Positions 18,248 through 26,679 of a stretch of DNA of 64,000 nt are shown here, piece by piece. Below the pieces are notes generated by a model. The model did no database searches. It was not told the DNA's origin and saw only the letters and a list, made by a program, of their open reading frames with translations. Source of the DNA: Myxococcales bacterium (GTDB taxonomy: Bacteria > Myxococcota_A > Polyangia > Polyangiales > Polyangiaceae); the NCBI GenBank assembly GCA_016720545.1, contig JADKKK010000023.1, forward strand, positions 21,264 to 85,263, written 5' to 3'. Position numbers and translations under genes: made by a program. How positions within the stretch are numbered: position 1 is the stretch's first letter; each line of letters starts with the position of its first letter.

Positions 18248-18749
18248 CTACGACTTACCACGATCGCGCCGTGTGGAGCGGCGCGGCCGGAGCGCGGGCG
18301 CGAGACCCCGCAGCGATACGCCGAGGGGCAAACATCCGTATCCGACGACCAGTCCTATGGGGTCGACGAGGGCCCGCGTCATCAGCGCCCAGATGCCGCC
18401 GAACAGCACGAGCATCTTGAGGACGCCGAGGAGCGCCCAGGCCGCAGAGAACGTGCTCTTGGGGGCGGCCGGCGCGGGCTCGGCGGGCTCTACGGGCTCG
18501 ACCGGCTCGGCGGGCTCGGCGATCGCGCTCGCCGCGGCGCGGTCCTTGGCGGTCGTGCCGGCGGGCCCCTCGACAGGCTCGTCGGCTGGGGTGAGCAGCG
18601 CCTCGACCACGCGGATGAGGACGTAGAGGTTCGACGTGGCGATGGCGGCGCCGACGAGCACGGACGCGCCGGTGCGCGTTGGAGAGCGCGAACGCGCCGA
18701 CCGTCAACGCGGCGCCGATCGCGGCGACGGGGACGAGCGCAGCGCGCAT
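18248..18749 (-). pseudogene. AtpI-like small membrane protein, frameshifted
   Basis: Three or four hydrophobic segments and an Ala/Pro/Glu-rich loop are seen, in the position of atpI between atpZ and atpB. The first ~25 residues (from ATG 18749) and the rest are in different frames. The break is near 18678 in a GCGC-rich run, and shifting by one base joins A-L-S-N to T-G-A-S-V-L-V-G. AtpI helps insert or assemble the c-ring. Similarity is by position and topology, not strong motifs. The frameshift is probably a sequence error. Confidence 0.5.
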
Positions 18750-18796
18750 GGCGCCCCCTTCCGGCTCCGCGTCGCGCGGTCCGTCTTGCGGAGGCG

Positions 18797-19117
18797 TCAC
18801 GGCTCGTCCGCCGGCGGTGCCGCGGGGGCCTTCGGCGGCGGGGGGTCGTCCTCGTAGCCGTCGGGCATGGGCACCTTCCACGGCGCCTGGCCGCGCTCGA
18901 GCTTCTCTTCCTTCTCGACGTCGCGCTCCATCTGCTTGGCCGCCTTGAAGAGCGCGCGGAACCCGGCGTAGACGCCCGCCAGCGTGAACAGGCCCGTCAG
19001 CCACCCGCGTGCGCCGACGCGCTCGTCCAGCCACTTGCCGATGAAGTAGCCCACGGCCATCGACACGATGAGCTCGATCCCGAGGGAGCCGTAGCGGCCG
19101 TAGGCCTTCCACTTCAT
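18797..19117 (-). CDS. AtpZ-like F0 accessory protein
   Basis: 106 residues: two membrane helices with the AtpZ-type pattern G-I-E-L-I-V-S-M-A-V-G-Y-F-I-G-K-W-L-D, then a charged helix and a Pro/Glu-rich tail. The family is predicted to work with AtpI in ATP synthase assembly or Mg/Ca transport. The start is ATG 19117; it is the first gene of the operon, 103 bp from the divergent Gln-rich protein gene. Confidence 0.7.
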   Translation of the reverse strand: MKWKAYGRYGSLGIELIVSMAVGYFIGKWLDERVGARGWLTGLFTLAGVYAGFRALFKAAKQMERDVEKEEKLERGQAPWKVPMPDGYEDDPPPPKAPAAPPADEP

Positions 19118-19220
19118 GGCCCGGCGGTACCACCCGGGGTGAGGCGGGTCAACGCGCGAGGACCGCCCGTCCCCGTGCGCCGCGCTTCGCGGGCGCGACC
19201 TGCCGCGGTACGCTCGGCCC

Positions 19221-20240
19221 ATGCTCTCTCCTCGGCGCTCCGCCCGCACCGCCACGCTCGTCGCGATCGCCCTCGCGTCCCTGGTCGCGCTGCCCGCTCG
19301 ACCCGCCATCGCGCAGCAGCCGCCCCCCTACCCGCCGCAGCAGCAATACCCGCAGCAGCCGCCCCCCTACCCGCCGCAGCAGCAATACCCGCAGCAATAC
19401 CCGCAGCAATACCCGCAGCAATACCCGCAGCAATACCCGCAGCAGTACCCGCAGCAGTATCCGCAGCAGTACCCGCAGCAGTATCCGCAGCAGTACCCGC
19501 AGCAGTACCCGCAGCAGTACCCGCAGCAGCCACCTCCCCAGGCGGCGCCGCCACCTCCGCCACCTCCCCCAGAGCCGGAGGTGCCCACGCACGCGCCGAG
19601 GTTCGCGCTCTACGTGGGCGGTCGCATCAACTACGTGGGCTGGCGGCGCGTTCTCGCGGACGCCCGCTCGGGAGAGACCGCGACCACCGGGCGCCTCGCG
19701 AAGAACGGCGCGAGCTTCCAGCTCGACCTCGGCGTTCGGCTCGCGAAGGCGTGGATCCCCTACGCGTTCCTCGAGCACGGGCTGCTCGGGCGGGGCGGGT
19801 ACTTCGAGGGGGACGAGAACGCCCACTCCTCGACTACGTTCTACGGCGGCGGGCTAAGGCACGTGTCGGGCGATCCGGACAGCGTGACGTTCCTCCAGGA
19901 TCTCTCGGTCGGCGTGCGCAGCATCCGGGTGTCGAGCGGCGAGCAGTCGCTGAACCTCAGCACGTTCGAATGGGTGCGCCTCGGCCTCGGCGCGGAGATC
20001 CGGCTGCACACGCGGTTCACCCTGTCGCCGCTGGCGGCGATCCCGGCGGGCGGCATGAACGACGTGAGCGGCACCTTCACGCCGGGGCTCACGCAGGGCG
20101 TCGCCGGACCGCTGAACAAGTACACCCTCCAGAACACGGCGGAGACCTCGCTGAGCTCGCCGCAGTCGAACTTCGTGGGGCGGCCTTACGTCGCCCTCTC
20201 CATCGGGCTCGGCTTCCACTTCGATCTCATCGGCGACTGA
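19221..20240 (+). CDS. Secreted protein with YPQQ repeats and C-terminal beta-barrel-like domain
   Basis: 339 residues. A signal peptide is followed by a Pro/Gln/Tyr stretch with about a dozen copies of Tyr-Pro-Gln-Gln, then poly-Pro. From about residue 130 a domain rich in alternating hydrophobic residues ends in F-H-F-D-L, as in outer-membrane beta-barrels. Probably an outer-membrane protein with a flexible periplasmic or surface arm. It is divergent from the atp operon. Confidence 0.6.
   Translation: MLSPRRSARTATLVAIALASLVALPARPAIAQQPPPYPPQQQYPQQPPPYPPQQQYPQQYPQQYPQQYPQQYPQQYPQQYPQQYPQQYPQQYPQQYPQQYPQQPPPQAAPPPPPPPPEPEVPTHAPRFALYVGGRINYVGWRRVLADARSGETATTGRLAKNGASFQLDLGVRLAKAWIPYAFLEHGLLGRGGYFEGDENAHSSTTFYGGGLRHVSGDPDSVTFLQDLSVGVRSIRVSSGEQSLNLSTFEWVRLGLGAEIRLHTRFTLSPLAAIPAGGMNDVSGTFTPGLTQGVAGPLNKYTLQNTAETSLSSPQSNFVGRPYVALSIGLGFHFDLIGD
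19386..19529 (+). repeat. 12-bp tandem repeat, 12 copies (Tyr-Pro-Gln-Gln)
   Basis: The unit is TACCCGCAGCAA or TACCCGCAGCAG. The first five copies use CAA for the last Gln, later ones CAG, and two copies use TAT for Tyr. Unit length is a multiple of three, so copy changes keep the frame. Confidence 0.9.
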
Positions 20241-20331
20241 GCGGGCGCGCCCCACGCGCTCATTGCCGTGTGCGTTCAAGTAGCTGGGAACGCCCCCGCG
20301 TCGCGGGCGGCGCCCGGGGACCACGCTCGGC

Positions 20332-21327
20332 TCACATCTCCGGTCCAGCGTCCGCGCCGCCGGCGTCGTAGAAATAGCGCAGCGCCAGGCAGGCCAACGT
20401 GGACGGATACGACGCGGACACGTCGCGCCGGATGCCGAGCTCCACGCTCCATGCGCGGTCGACGTAGCCGACGCCACCCGAGACGGTGTGGACCCGCGTG
20501 CCCTCGTCGAAGCGGTAGCCCGCGCGGAGGGGGACGTGGTTGGCGAGGAAGACCTCGGCGCCGAACATGAACCGCCCGGAGGTCCGCCCGTGCGTCGTAA
20601 AGTCGGCCATGCCCTCGGCCTCGACGGAGACGATGCCGTTCTGGTAGCCGACGCCGCCGAGCATCAGGGTCGGCGCGACGCCGGTGCCCGGGTTCGAGAG
20701 GTTCTTGCCGACGAGGCCGATCCGCAGGCCGTCGAGGGGCACGGCCGTGACGCCGAGGTCCACCGTCGCGGTGTTGAAGACCGCCGCCCCTCGTGTGCCG
20801 CCCGAGACGAGCGAGTCGCCGAGCGGCCCCGCCGAGACCGACTGGTTGACGCGGAGGTAGCGACCGGTCGCGCCCACGGAGAAGCGATCGACCAGCGGGT
20901 ACGCGAGCGTGAGGCGCAGATCGGTCCACTGGCGCCGGACGACGTCCGGATCGGTGACGCTCCAGGTCCCGCCGAAGCCGCCCGCGATCCGGTTGGTGGC
21001 CGAGTCGACCACGGCGCCGCCGTAGCTCTGCCGGCGCGCCTCGGGCCCCCACGTGGCCAGACCCTCGAAATGGTACACCCGCGTGAGCGGCAGGTTCGCG
21101 GGGTTGCCCCAGAGGGCGTTCGTGGATGAGCCAAGGGCCGTTCGCGCACCGCCCATCGCGACCGAGCGCGGGTGCTGCACCTCCCCGAGGTCGAAGCCCT
21201 GCTCCGGCGAGGTGGTCGACGGATCGGCCGAGGCCGAGCTCGTAGCGGCCAAAGAGCCGGCCAGGGCGAGGCCGAAGACGGCGCTTCTGGCGCGGAGACG
21301 AGGACGCGGAGGGGTCACCGCCCTCAC
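20332..21327 (-). CDS. Outer-membrane protein, PorV/FadL-like
   Basis: 331 residues with a signal peptide. Near residue 55 it has M-G-G-A-x-T-A-L followed by A-L-W-G-N-P-A-N-L, a pattern seen at the N-terminal plug of PorV and FadL-type barrels. The rest is about 14 predicted amphipathic strands ending in an aromatic-rich segment. Likely a transport or secretion-associated barrel. It is transcribed away from the oriC/dnaA region. Confidence 0.6.
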   Translation of the reverse strand: MRAVTPPRPRLRARSAVFGLALAGSLAATSSASADPSTTSPEQGFDLGEVQHPRSVAMGGARTALGSSTNALWGNPANLPLTRVYHFEGLATWGPEARRQSYGGAVVDSATNRIAGGFGGTWSVTDPDVVRRQWTDLRLTLAYPLVDRFSVGATGRYLRVNQSVSAGPLGDSLVSGGTRGAAVFNTATVDLGVTAVPLDGLRIGLVGKNLSNPGTGVAPTLMLGGVGYQNGIVSVEAEGMADFTTHGRTSGRFMFGAEVFLANHVPLRAGYRFDEGTRVHTVSGGVGYVDRAWSVELGIRRDVSASYPSTLACLALRYFYDAGGADAGPEM

Positions 21328-22029
21328 CCTACCAAGGCCCCACGCGCGTGGACAGTTTCCAGCACCGATGGTTAGGACAGCACTTTCGCTATGTTAGCGA
21401 GTCTTGACAGCTCATTCGCCGAGAAATTGAGACATCACTTTCGTGCACCCTTCACGGGCAGGCGCGATTCGGAAGTCGTTCTGCGAACTTGCCCGGAGGG
21501 CCTCGGAGGCCACCTCTGCGGGTCGATTTCGCGGGGGCTCTACAAGCAATAAAGTTGACACATATCCAGCATTTATAACTTTTTTTCGATTGCTCGTGGA
21601 CGGGCGCGAACGGGGGGTGGTAGCTCCATGGACGTCGAAGCGAACGGTCGGCGGAGAGCGCACCAGAAGCGAGGGCCGAGGGGTCCCCGAGCCGGGTGCG
21701 TTGCCCCTCGATCGTTGGCCACGACATCCGGCTTCCTCGCGGAGCCGGCCTTTTCGCGTGCCTCACTCACGATAGCTCGACCCGACTCGCCCGTGTTCTC
21801 TGGCGAATCAGGGTGTCTTTTGGCCTCCGATTGTCCCCGTGTGGAAAAGCTGTGGAGTACTCCGGGCTCGCCTCCACGGTCGTAAGCTAACCACTTCGTA
21901 TCGCTTCGTTATTCCCTGGACCTGGCCGGCCGATAGCCTGCGGAAAACCCGGGGATCTCTCGCCTGCGCACCCGTCTCGCGTCTTCCGCACTGTTCCGCG
22001 CTCTTTCGCGGCTGAGGGGCCTCTTTCTC
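21328..22029. other. oriC: Candidate chromosomal origin region upstream of dnaA
   Basis: This 702-bp gap has no convincing gene and is markedly AT-richer in its middle: 21541-21595 contains AATAAAGTTGACA and ATTTATAACTTTTTTT runs in an otherwise GC-rich window. One DnaA box fitting TTWTNCACA (TTTTCCACA, minus strand) is at 21840-21848, with a relaxed site (TACTCCACA) just after it. Position before dnaA and an AT-rich unwinding-type stretch fit oriC. Only one strict box is a weakness. Confidence 0.45.
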
Positions 22030-23496
22030 ATGGGCATGATTGATCGCGCAGAAGACGAGCTGTGGCACGAGGCCGTGGCCTTCACGAGGGCCCGCTCGCC
22101 TGGCAGCTTCGAGCAGTGGTTCTGCGGCGTGCAGTTCGAGGGGCTGACCGACGGCGTGTTGTGCCTCCGCGCGAGGGACGAGTTCGTGCGCGATTGGGTC
22201 GAGCAGCACTTCCTCCCGAGCCTGAGCGACTTCTCCCGCGCCCGCACCGGCCTGACCATCCGGCCCGCGTGGTCCATCGGCGGGGACCTCGAGCGGCCCG
22301 TGGTCGACGGACCGCTCGCGCCCGCCGTCCGTCCCCGGGTGCTGCGCGCCTCCGCGCCACCGCCACCTCTGAACGCGACCTCGGCCCTCGGGGAGAGCGC
22401 TCCGGCGAGCGCGCGCCGGCCCACGCTGGGCTCCACCGGCGCTCCCGGGCCGGCCAGCTCGATCGGCGCGGTCCCGCCGATCGTGCTGAACCCGAAGTAC
22501 ACGTTCGCGAACTTCGTGGTCGGCCCTTCGAACCAGCTCGCCCACGCCGCGGCCATCGCGACCGCGGGCGGCGGCGGCCCTCGCCACAACCCGCTCTTCT
22601 TGTGTGGCCCCACCGGCCTCGGCAAGACGCACCTCGTCCACGCCGTGGCCCACCGCGTGCGCGCCGAGCGGCCGCACTCGCGCATCGTGTACATCTCGGC
22701 CGAGACCTTCGTGAACGAGTTCGTCGAGGCGCTCAAAGAGAACAAGATGGGCGAGTTCCGGGCGCGCTACCGCGACCGGTGCGATCTCCTGTTGGTCGAC
22801 GACATCCAGTTCCTCGCCTCCAAGACGCAGACGCAGGAAGAGTTCTTCCACGCGTTCAACGCGCTCCACCAGGCCGACAAGCAGATCATCGTCACGAGCG
22901 ATCGCTACCCGCAGCACCTCGAGCGCATGGAAGAGCGCCTCGTGTCGCGCTTCACGTGGGGGCTCGTCGCCGACATCCAGGGGCCCGAGCTCGAGACGCG
23001 CGCGTCGCCATCCTGCGCAAGAAGGCCGCGGCCGAGAACGTCGAGCTCGAGCCGAACGTCGTGCTCCTGCTCGCGCAGGCCGTGCGCAGCAACGTGCGAG
23101 AGCTCGAGGGGGCGCTCATCCGGCTGCTCGCGAAGTCGAGCCTCCTGCACCGACCGATCGACGTCGACTTCGTGCGGGCCGAGCTCTCGGCGTCGATGCC
23201 GCGCGTGAGCGAGACGGGCGTCGCAGACGTCCAGCGTGAGGTCTGCCACCACTTCAAGCTGACCGAGCGCGAGCCGTGCTCGAAGGACCGCCACAAGAGC
23301 ATCGCGTTCGCCCGTCACGTCGCCATGTACCGTGCAAGCAGCGGCTGAAGTCGAGCTACCCGAGCTCGGGCGCGCGTTCGGAAACCGCGACCACACGACG
23401 GTGATGAGCGCGGTGCGAAAGATCGAGGGGCTCCGCGAGAGCGACCCCGAGGTGCGCGGCCACCTCGAGGCCCTCGAGCGCAAGCTCGGGGGCTGA
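22030..23496 (+). pseudogene. dnaA: Replication initiator DnaA, two frameshifts
   Basis: Reconstructed length is about 488 residues. Domain I, a Pro/Ala linker, AAA+ with Walker A G-P-T-G-L-G-K-T-H and Walker B L-L-L-V-D-D-I-Q-F, then domain IV with the DNA-binding signature N-R-D-H-T-T-V-M. Three frames carry consecutive parts. The first break is at about 23000-23006, an extra GC in a CGCGCG run after E-L-E-T-R. The second is at about 23329, where a missing base within TACCGTGC turns M-Y-L-C into M-Y-R-A. As dnaA is essential, these are almost certainly sequence errors. dnaN does not follow. Confidence 0.9.
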
Positions 23497-23535
23497 GCCA
23501 CCGCAGGCGCAGGCCGCAGCTCGCGACGACTCGGG

Positions 23536-23766
23536 TCAGTCCTCGGGCCAGCGCCATGTGCCGAGCTCTTGGCCGGTGGGGTCGAAGGAGCGGTCGCCCA
23601 TCGTGGTGAGCTCCGTTCGCCCGGGCTCGAAGCTGGCGAGGTCGACGTTGCCCGTCGGCGACACCCGCGTCACGAGGGCGGCGTGATCGGTGTGGGGTCC
23701 GCCCGGCCATCGGGCCACGCGCACCCAGACGATGCTCCCCACCCGCGGTCGTTTGGCGTCGTTCAC
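23536..23766 (-). CDS. Small protein of unknown function
   Basis: 76 residues from a GTG with a good SD (AGGGAG seven bases upstream); GTG 23799 or ATG 23793 are alternatives. It looks like a small beta-rich domain (G-S-I-V-W-V-R-V, then H-A-A-L-V-T-R-V). No family recognised. It converges on dnaA with a 39-bp gap. Confidence 0.45.
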   Translation of the reverse strand: MNDAKRPRVGSIVWVRVARWPGGPHTDHAALVTRVSPTGNVDLASFEPGRTELTTMGDRSFDPTGQELGTWRWPED

Positions 23767-24042
23767 GCCGTGCTCCCTTCGGTCGCGTGGCATAGGCACG
23801 CCGCTCGCCCGGGGCTCGCTTGCATGTTCTCGCGGTAGACCATGCCCGGAACGTAAGCGATCGCGGGCGGACGAGACATGGGGCGCGCGCCGGATCGACG
23901 AAAGGCGCCTTGTGGATCCCCGGCGCCGGTGCCGGACTGCACCAGGGCGGGCCCGTCAGACAGGCCTTTGCCGACATTTGCCGACATTCCAAGGAACCGA
24001 TCACGGCACGCGGGTTGCGTATTGCCTTCCCAGAGGCACACC

Positions 24043-25262
24043 ATGCGACAGAAGCTCCTCAGCTGGCTCTCGGACCTCGCGACCGCTGGCGGCGGTGGCT
24101 CGCTCGCCGCGTCGCACGGCGACTCGGAGGACGGACCGCGGCTGCGAGGTTCGCGTCGGAGGAGCCTCCGCTCGTTCGTGCTCGCGCTAGCTTGTGGGCT
24201 CGTGCTCGCTCTGCTGAACGGCTCCCCGCGTGGGCCTATCGCCCGGGTGGTGGGCAGTCGTTCGCCGCACCGCCGCCCCGTCCTGCGGCCGTCGCCTCGC
24301 CGCGCGTGAGTACGCCACGGCCTGCCCCCAGACCGCCATCCCCTGCGCCCGGCGTCGTGCGCCCGGCGGGGGGGTGGAGCATCCCGACTCCCGCCGCTCC
24401 GCAGGCTCCCGTCGGGGAAGCCGTGGCGGCCCCCGACCCCGCTCCGCCATACCAGCCGAGCAAGAGCCCCACCGTCTTCGCCGTCCTCATGCTTGTCGGC
24501 GGGAGCGCGGCCGTCGGCTTGGCGCTCTCGCGCTCTCGCGCGTCAGGCGCGTCAGGCAGGTCAGGCGCGTCAGGCGCGTCAGGGAATCCATGGGACGTCG
24601 AACATGGCGTGGGGAATGCGCCGGGGGGAACGGCGGGTTCGCCGGGAGCGCCCGTGGGCCCACTGCCTCTCATGGGGGATCTCGTCCAAGGCAAGTACAG
24701 GGTCGGACGGGAGCTGGAGCGTGACGAGTTTGGCGCGACGTTCCAAGGCTTCCACGAGGGACTGGACGCCCACGTTCGTCTGTACTTCCTGCTGCCAGAG
24801 CACGCCGACTCCCAGGCGGCTCAGGCGCGGTTGTTCGAGAGGGTTCGCGGCTGGGCATCGACCAGGGACCCCAACCATCGGGTGGTCGACGCGGGGACGA
24901 TGGAAGACGGCAGACCCTTCGTGGTCTTCGTCGAGGAGGGCGCCGGGCGGGCGCCGGTCGAAACGGTGAGAACGCCCGTGGGCCCACTGCCTGTCATGGG
25001 GACTCTCGTCCAAGGCAAGTATAGGGTCGGACGGGAGCTGGAGCGTGACGAGCTTGGCGTGATGTTCGAGGCCTCCCAGGAGCACCTGAACATCCCGCTT
25101 CGTCTGTACTTCCTCCTGCCGGAGCACGCGGACTCACCGGTGGTTCAGGCGCAGCTTTGGGAGATGGTTCGCGGCTGGGCGTCGACTGGAGACCCCAACC
25201 ATCGGGTGGCCGACGCGGGGACCATGGAAGACGGCAGGCTCTTCGTGGTCCTCGGGGCCTAG
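24043..25262 (+). pseudogene. Exported/membrane protein with two tandem kinase N-lobe-like repeats, frameshifted
   Basis: Reconstructed ~405 residues. An N-terminal signal or membrane segment (ends A-W-A) is reached through a frame break at about 24220-24226, one base missing in a C-run. Then come a Pro-rich linker, a second membrane helix and an S-G-A linker. Two copies of a ~108-residue unit follow. Each unit starts K-Y-R-V-G-R-E-L, continues through L-P-E-H-A-D and ends D-A-G-T-M-E-D-G-R. That order matches the N-lobe of bacterial Ser/Thr kinases up to the hinge, but the VAIK-type Lys is Tyr and there is no Gly-rich loop, HRD or DFG. It cannot be an active kinase. The second copy stops where the hinge would be, just before the IS110 element. 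Confidence 0.6.
24650..25262 (+). repeat. Tandem duplication, 324-bp period
   Basis: Copy one is 24650-24973 and copy two starts at 24974. Both begin GCCCGTGGGCCCACTGCC and stay alignable to the stop codon. The period is 108 codons, so the frame is kept. Conservation is strong at the start, around the CTGTACTTCCT segment and near the end, indicating a fairly recent duplication. Confidence 0.85.
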
Positions 25263-25314
25263 CCGGAGGGCCCCTTGTATCTCGGTCCGGAGCTATCTTT
25301 GAAGCGTTGGAGGC

Positions 25315-25452
25315 AGACCTCGGCAGTCCGCTGGCCCCTTGGTCTCGAAGACCGGTTGTGGAGCATGGTCGCCGAGGTCTCGTCCTCTGACGTAAACCCG
25401 TACAGTTGCCTGAGCCCGAGCTCGTATCTTCAAGGAAGGGTTGCGTCAGAGG
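25315..25452 (+). ncRNA. Candidate IS110 bridge RNA with two guide loops
   Basis: Two consecutive closed loops precede the transposase. Loop 1: outer stem AGACCTCGGC (25315-25324) with GCCGAGGTCT (25371-25380), inner hairpin GGTCT-CGA-AGACC (25341-25353), arms 25325-25340 and 25354-25370. Loop 2: outer stem CCTCTGACG (25384-25392) with CGTCAGAGG (25444-25452), inner hairpin GAGC-CCGA-GCTC (25412-25423), arms 25393-25411 and 25424-25443. Each loop is an internal loop with a left and right arm, the known plan of IS110 bridge RNA target and donor loops. The 5' end is not defined and may start earlier, after 25277. Confidence 0.65.
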
Positions 25453-25477
25453 CCGCCCGCCACAGGGAGGCAGGCAG

Positions 25478-26582
25478 ATGGAACCGATCAATCGATTCGT
25501 AGGCATCGACGTCTCGGGGGCCCACGTGGACGTGTTCGTACGTCCGGACGGGCACGCGAGGCGCTTCGATAGGGATGGGGAGCGCGAGGCGCTGCTCGAA
25601 TATTTGAAACCGCTCAAGCCGACGCTCATCGTGATGGAGGCGACGGGAGGGCTCGAGGTGCCGGTCGCCGCAGCCATCGCAACGGCGAAGCTGCCGGTCG
25701 TAGTCATCAACCCAAGGCAGGCCCGTGACTTCGCGAAGGCGACAGGCCGGCTAGCGAAGACCGACGCCATCGACGCGGCAGTGCTCGCGCATTTTGCCGA
25801 TGCGCTGCGACCCGAGGTGCGACCGTTGCCCGACGAGGCGAGCCGCGAGCTCGAGGCCTTGGTGGTACGCCGTCGTCAGCTCGTGGACATGCTCGTGGCG
25901 GAGAGACATCGTCTGCGCGTCTGCGCCTCGAACGCGACCAAGGCAGGTCTCAAGAAGCACATCGAGTGGCTGCAGAAGCAGATCAAAGAGCTCGATGACG
26001 ACATCGGGCGGAGCGTGCGAAAGAGCCCCATTTGGCGCGAGAAAGATGACCTGCTCCAGTCGGTTCCCGGCATCGGTCCGGTTGTATCTTCCACGCTTCT
26101 CGCATCGCTGCCCGAGCTCGGCACGCTCGACCGCAAGAAGATCTCCGCGCTCGTCGGGCTCGCCCCGCTGAACCGCGACAGTGGGACGATGCGCGGCAAG
26201 CGCACCATCTGGGGAGGCCGCGCCAGTGTGAGAGCCGTCCTCTACATGACCGCGACTGTGGCGGCGCAGCACAACCCCACGATCAAGGCCTTCTACGCTC
26301 GCCTCCTCGCCGTAGGAAGCCGAAGAAGGTCGCCCTCAACCGCCTGCATGCACAAGGGTGCTCATGGCGGTGAACGCGATCCTTCGAACGGGTCGCGGTT
26401 GGCAGCTGGGCCTCGCGCTCGCCCGCCCCCTGAGGGCTGCGACGAAGGAACGAACGCAGGTTCCCCTCTCGCGCCCTCGGGCTCAGGCGGCGGGGTCCCG
26501 GTCCGCCCGCAGGCACCCGACGACGAGCAAGCAAGCCGCCTACGCGCGCCGCCCCGCGCGAAGTCGCCCGTCGGCGCGGTAG
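25478..26582 (+). pseudogene. IS110-family transposase, frameshifted near the C-terminus
   Basis: The N-terminal RuvC-like DEDD domain starts G-I-D-V-S (first Asp near residue 10), then M-E-A-T-G-G, then K-T-D-A-I-D-A. The C-terminal Transposase_20 domain shows L-L-Q-S-V-P-G-I-G-P and P-L-N-R-D-S-G with the catalytic-type Ser. The frame breaks at about 26305, again around 26325 and once more in a G-run near 26355. The expected family ending (K-P-K-K-V-A-L, then V-N-A-I-L-R-T-G) is present across the frames. The ATG at 25478 has AGGGAGG upstream. The end is uncertain: 26433 if one more indel is assumed, 26582 otherwise. Confidence 0.8.
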
Positions 26583-26679
26583 CCGTCCCACGCCCCAAAT
26601 CGCCCCCGAAAAAATCGTTCACCCCCGGCAGAAAGACAGTTGCTCCTCAAACTCGGCAGAGTGAAGCGCGATGGAGGGG

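Larger units (their letters stand above)
25275..26641 (+). mobile_element. IS110-family insertion sequence, ends inferred from guide RNA matches
   Basis: About 1365 bp. The left boundary is placed at the TT of GGCCCCTTG (25269-25277) and the right boundary at the TT of ACAGTTGC (26636-26643), so a shared TT (or TTG) core marks both ends. There are no inverted repeats and no target duplication, as usual for IS110. It contains a structured 5' non-coding end and one DEDD transposase gene. It lies 12 bp past the stop of the kinase-like gene. Removing it would rejoin GGCCCCTT to GCTCCTCAAAC. Confidence 0.65.

Noticed and set aside
19345..19530. CRISPR-like array
   Set aside because: The 12-bp units are contiguous with no spacers and encode Tyr-Pro-Gln-Gln in frame.
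21555..21579. Sigma-70 promoter TTGACA / TATAAC in the AT-rich run
   Set aside because: The spacer is only 13 bp, well short of 16-18, so it was not called as a promoter.
23820..24042. Coding sequence upstream of the kinase-like protein
   Set aside because: The open frame exists but has no start signal, no recognisable motif and codon use unlike the neighbours.
24043..25262. A functional Ser/Thr kinase gene
   Set aside because: Only N-lobe-like units are present; the catalytic Lys, HRD and DFG motifs are missing.
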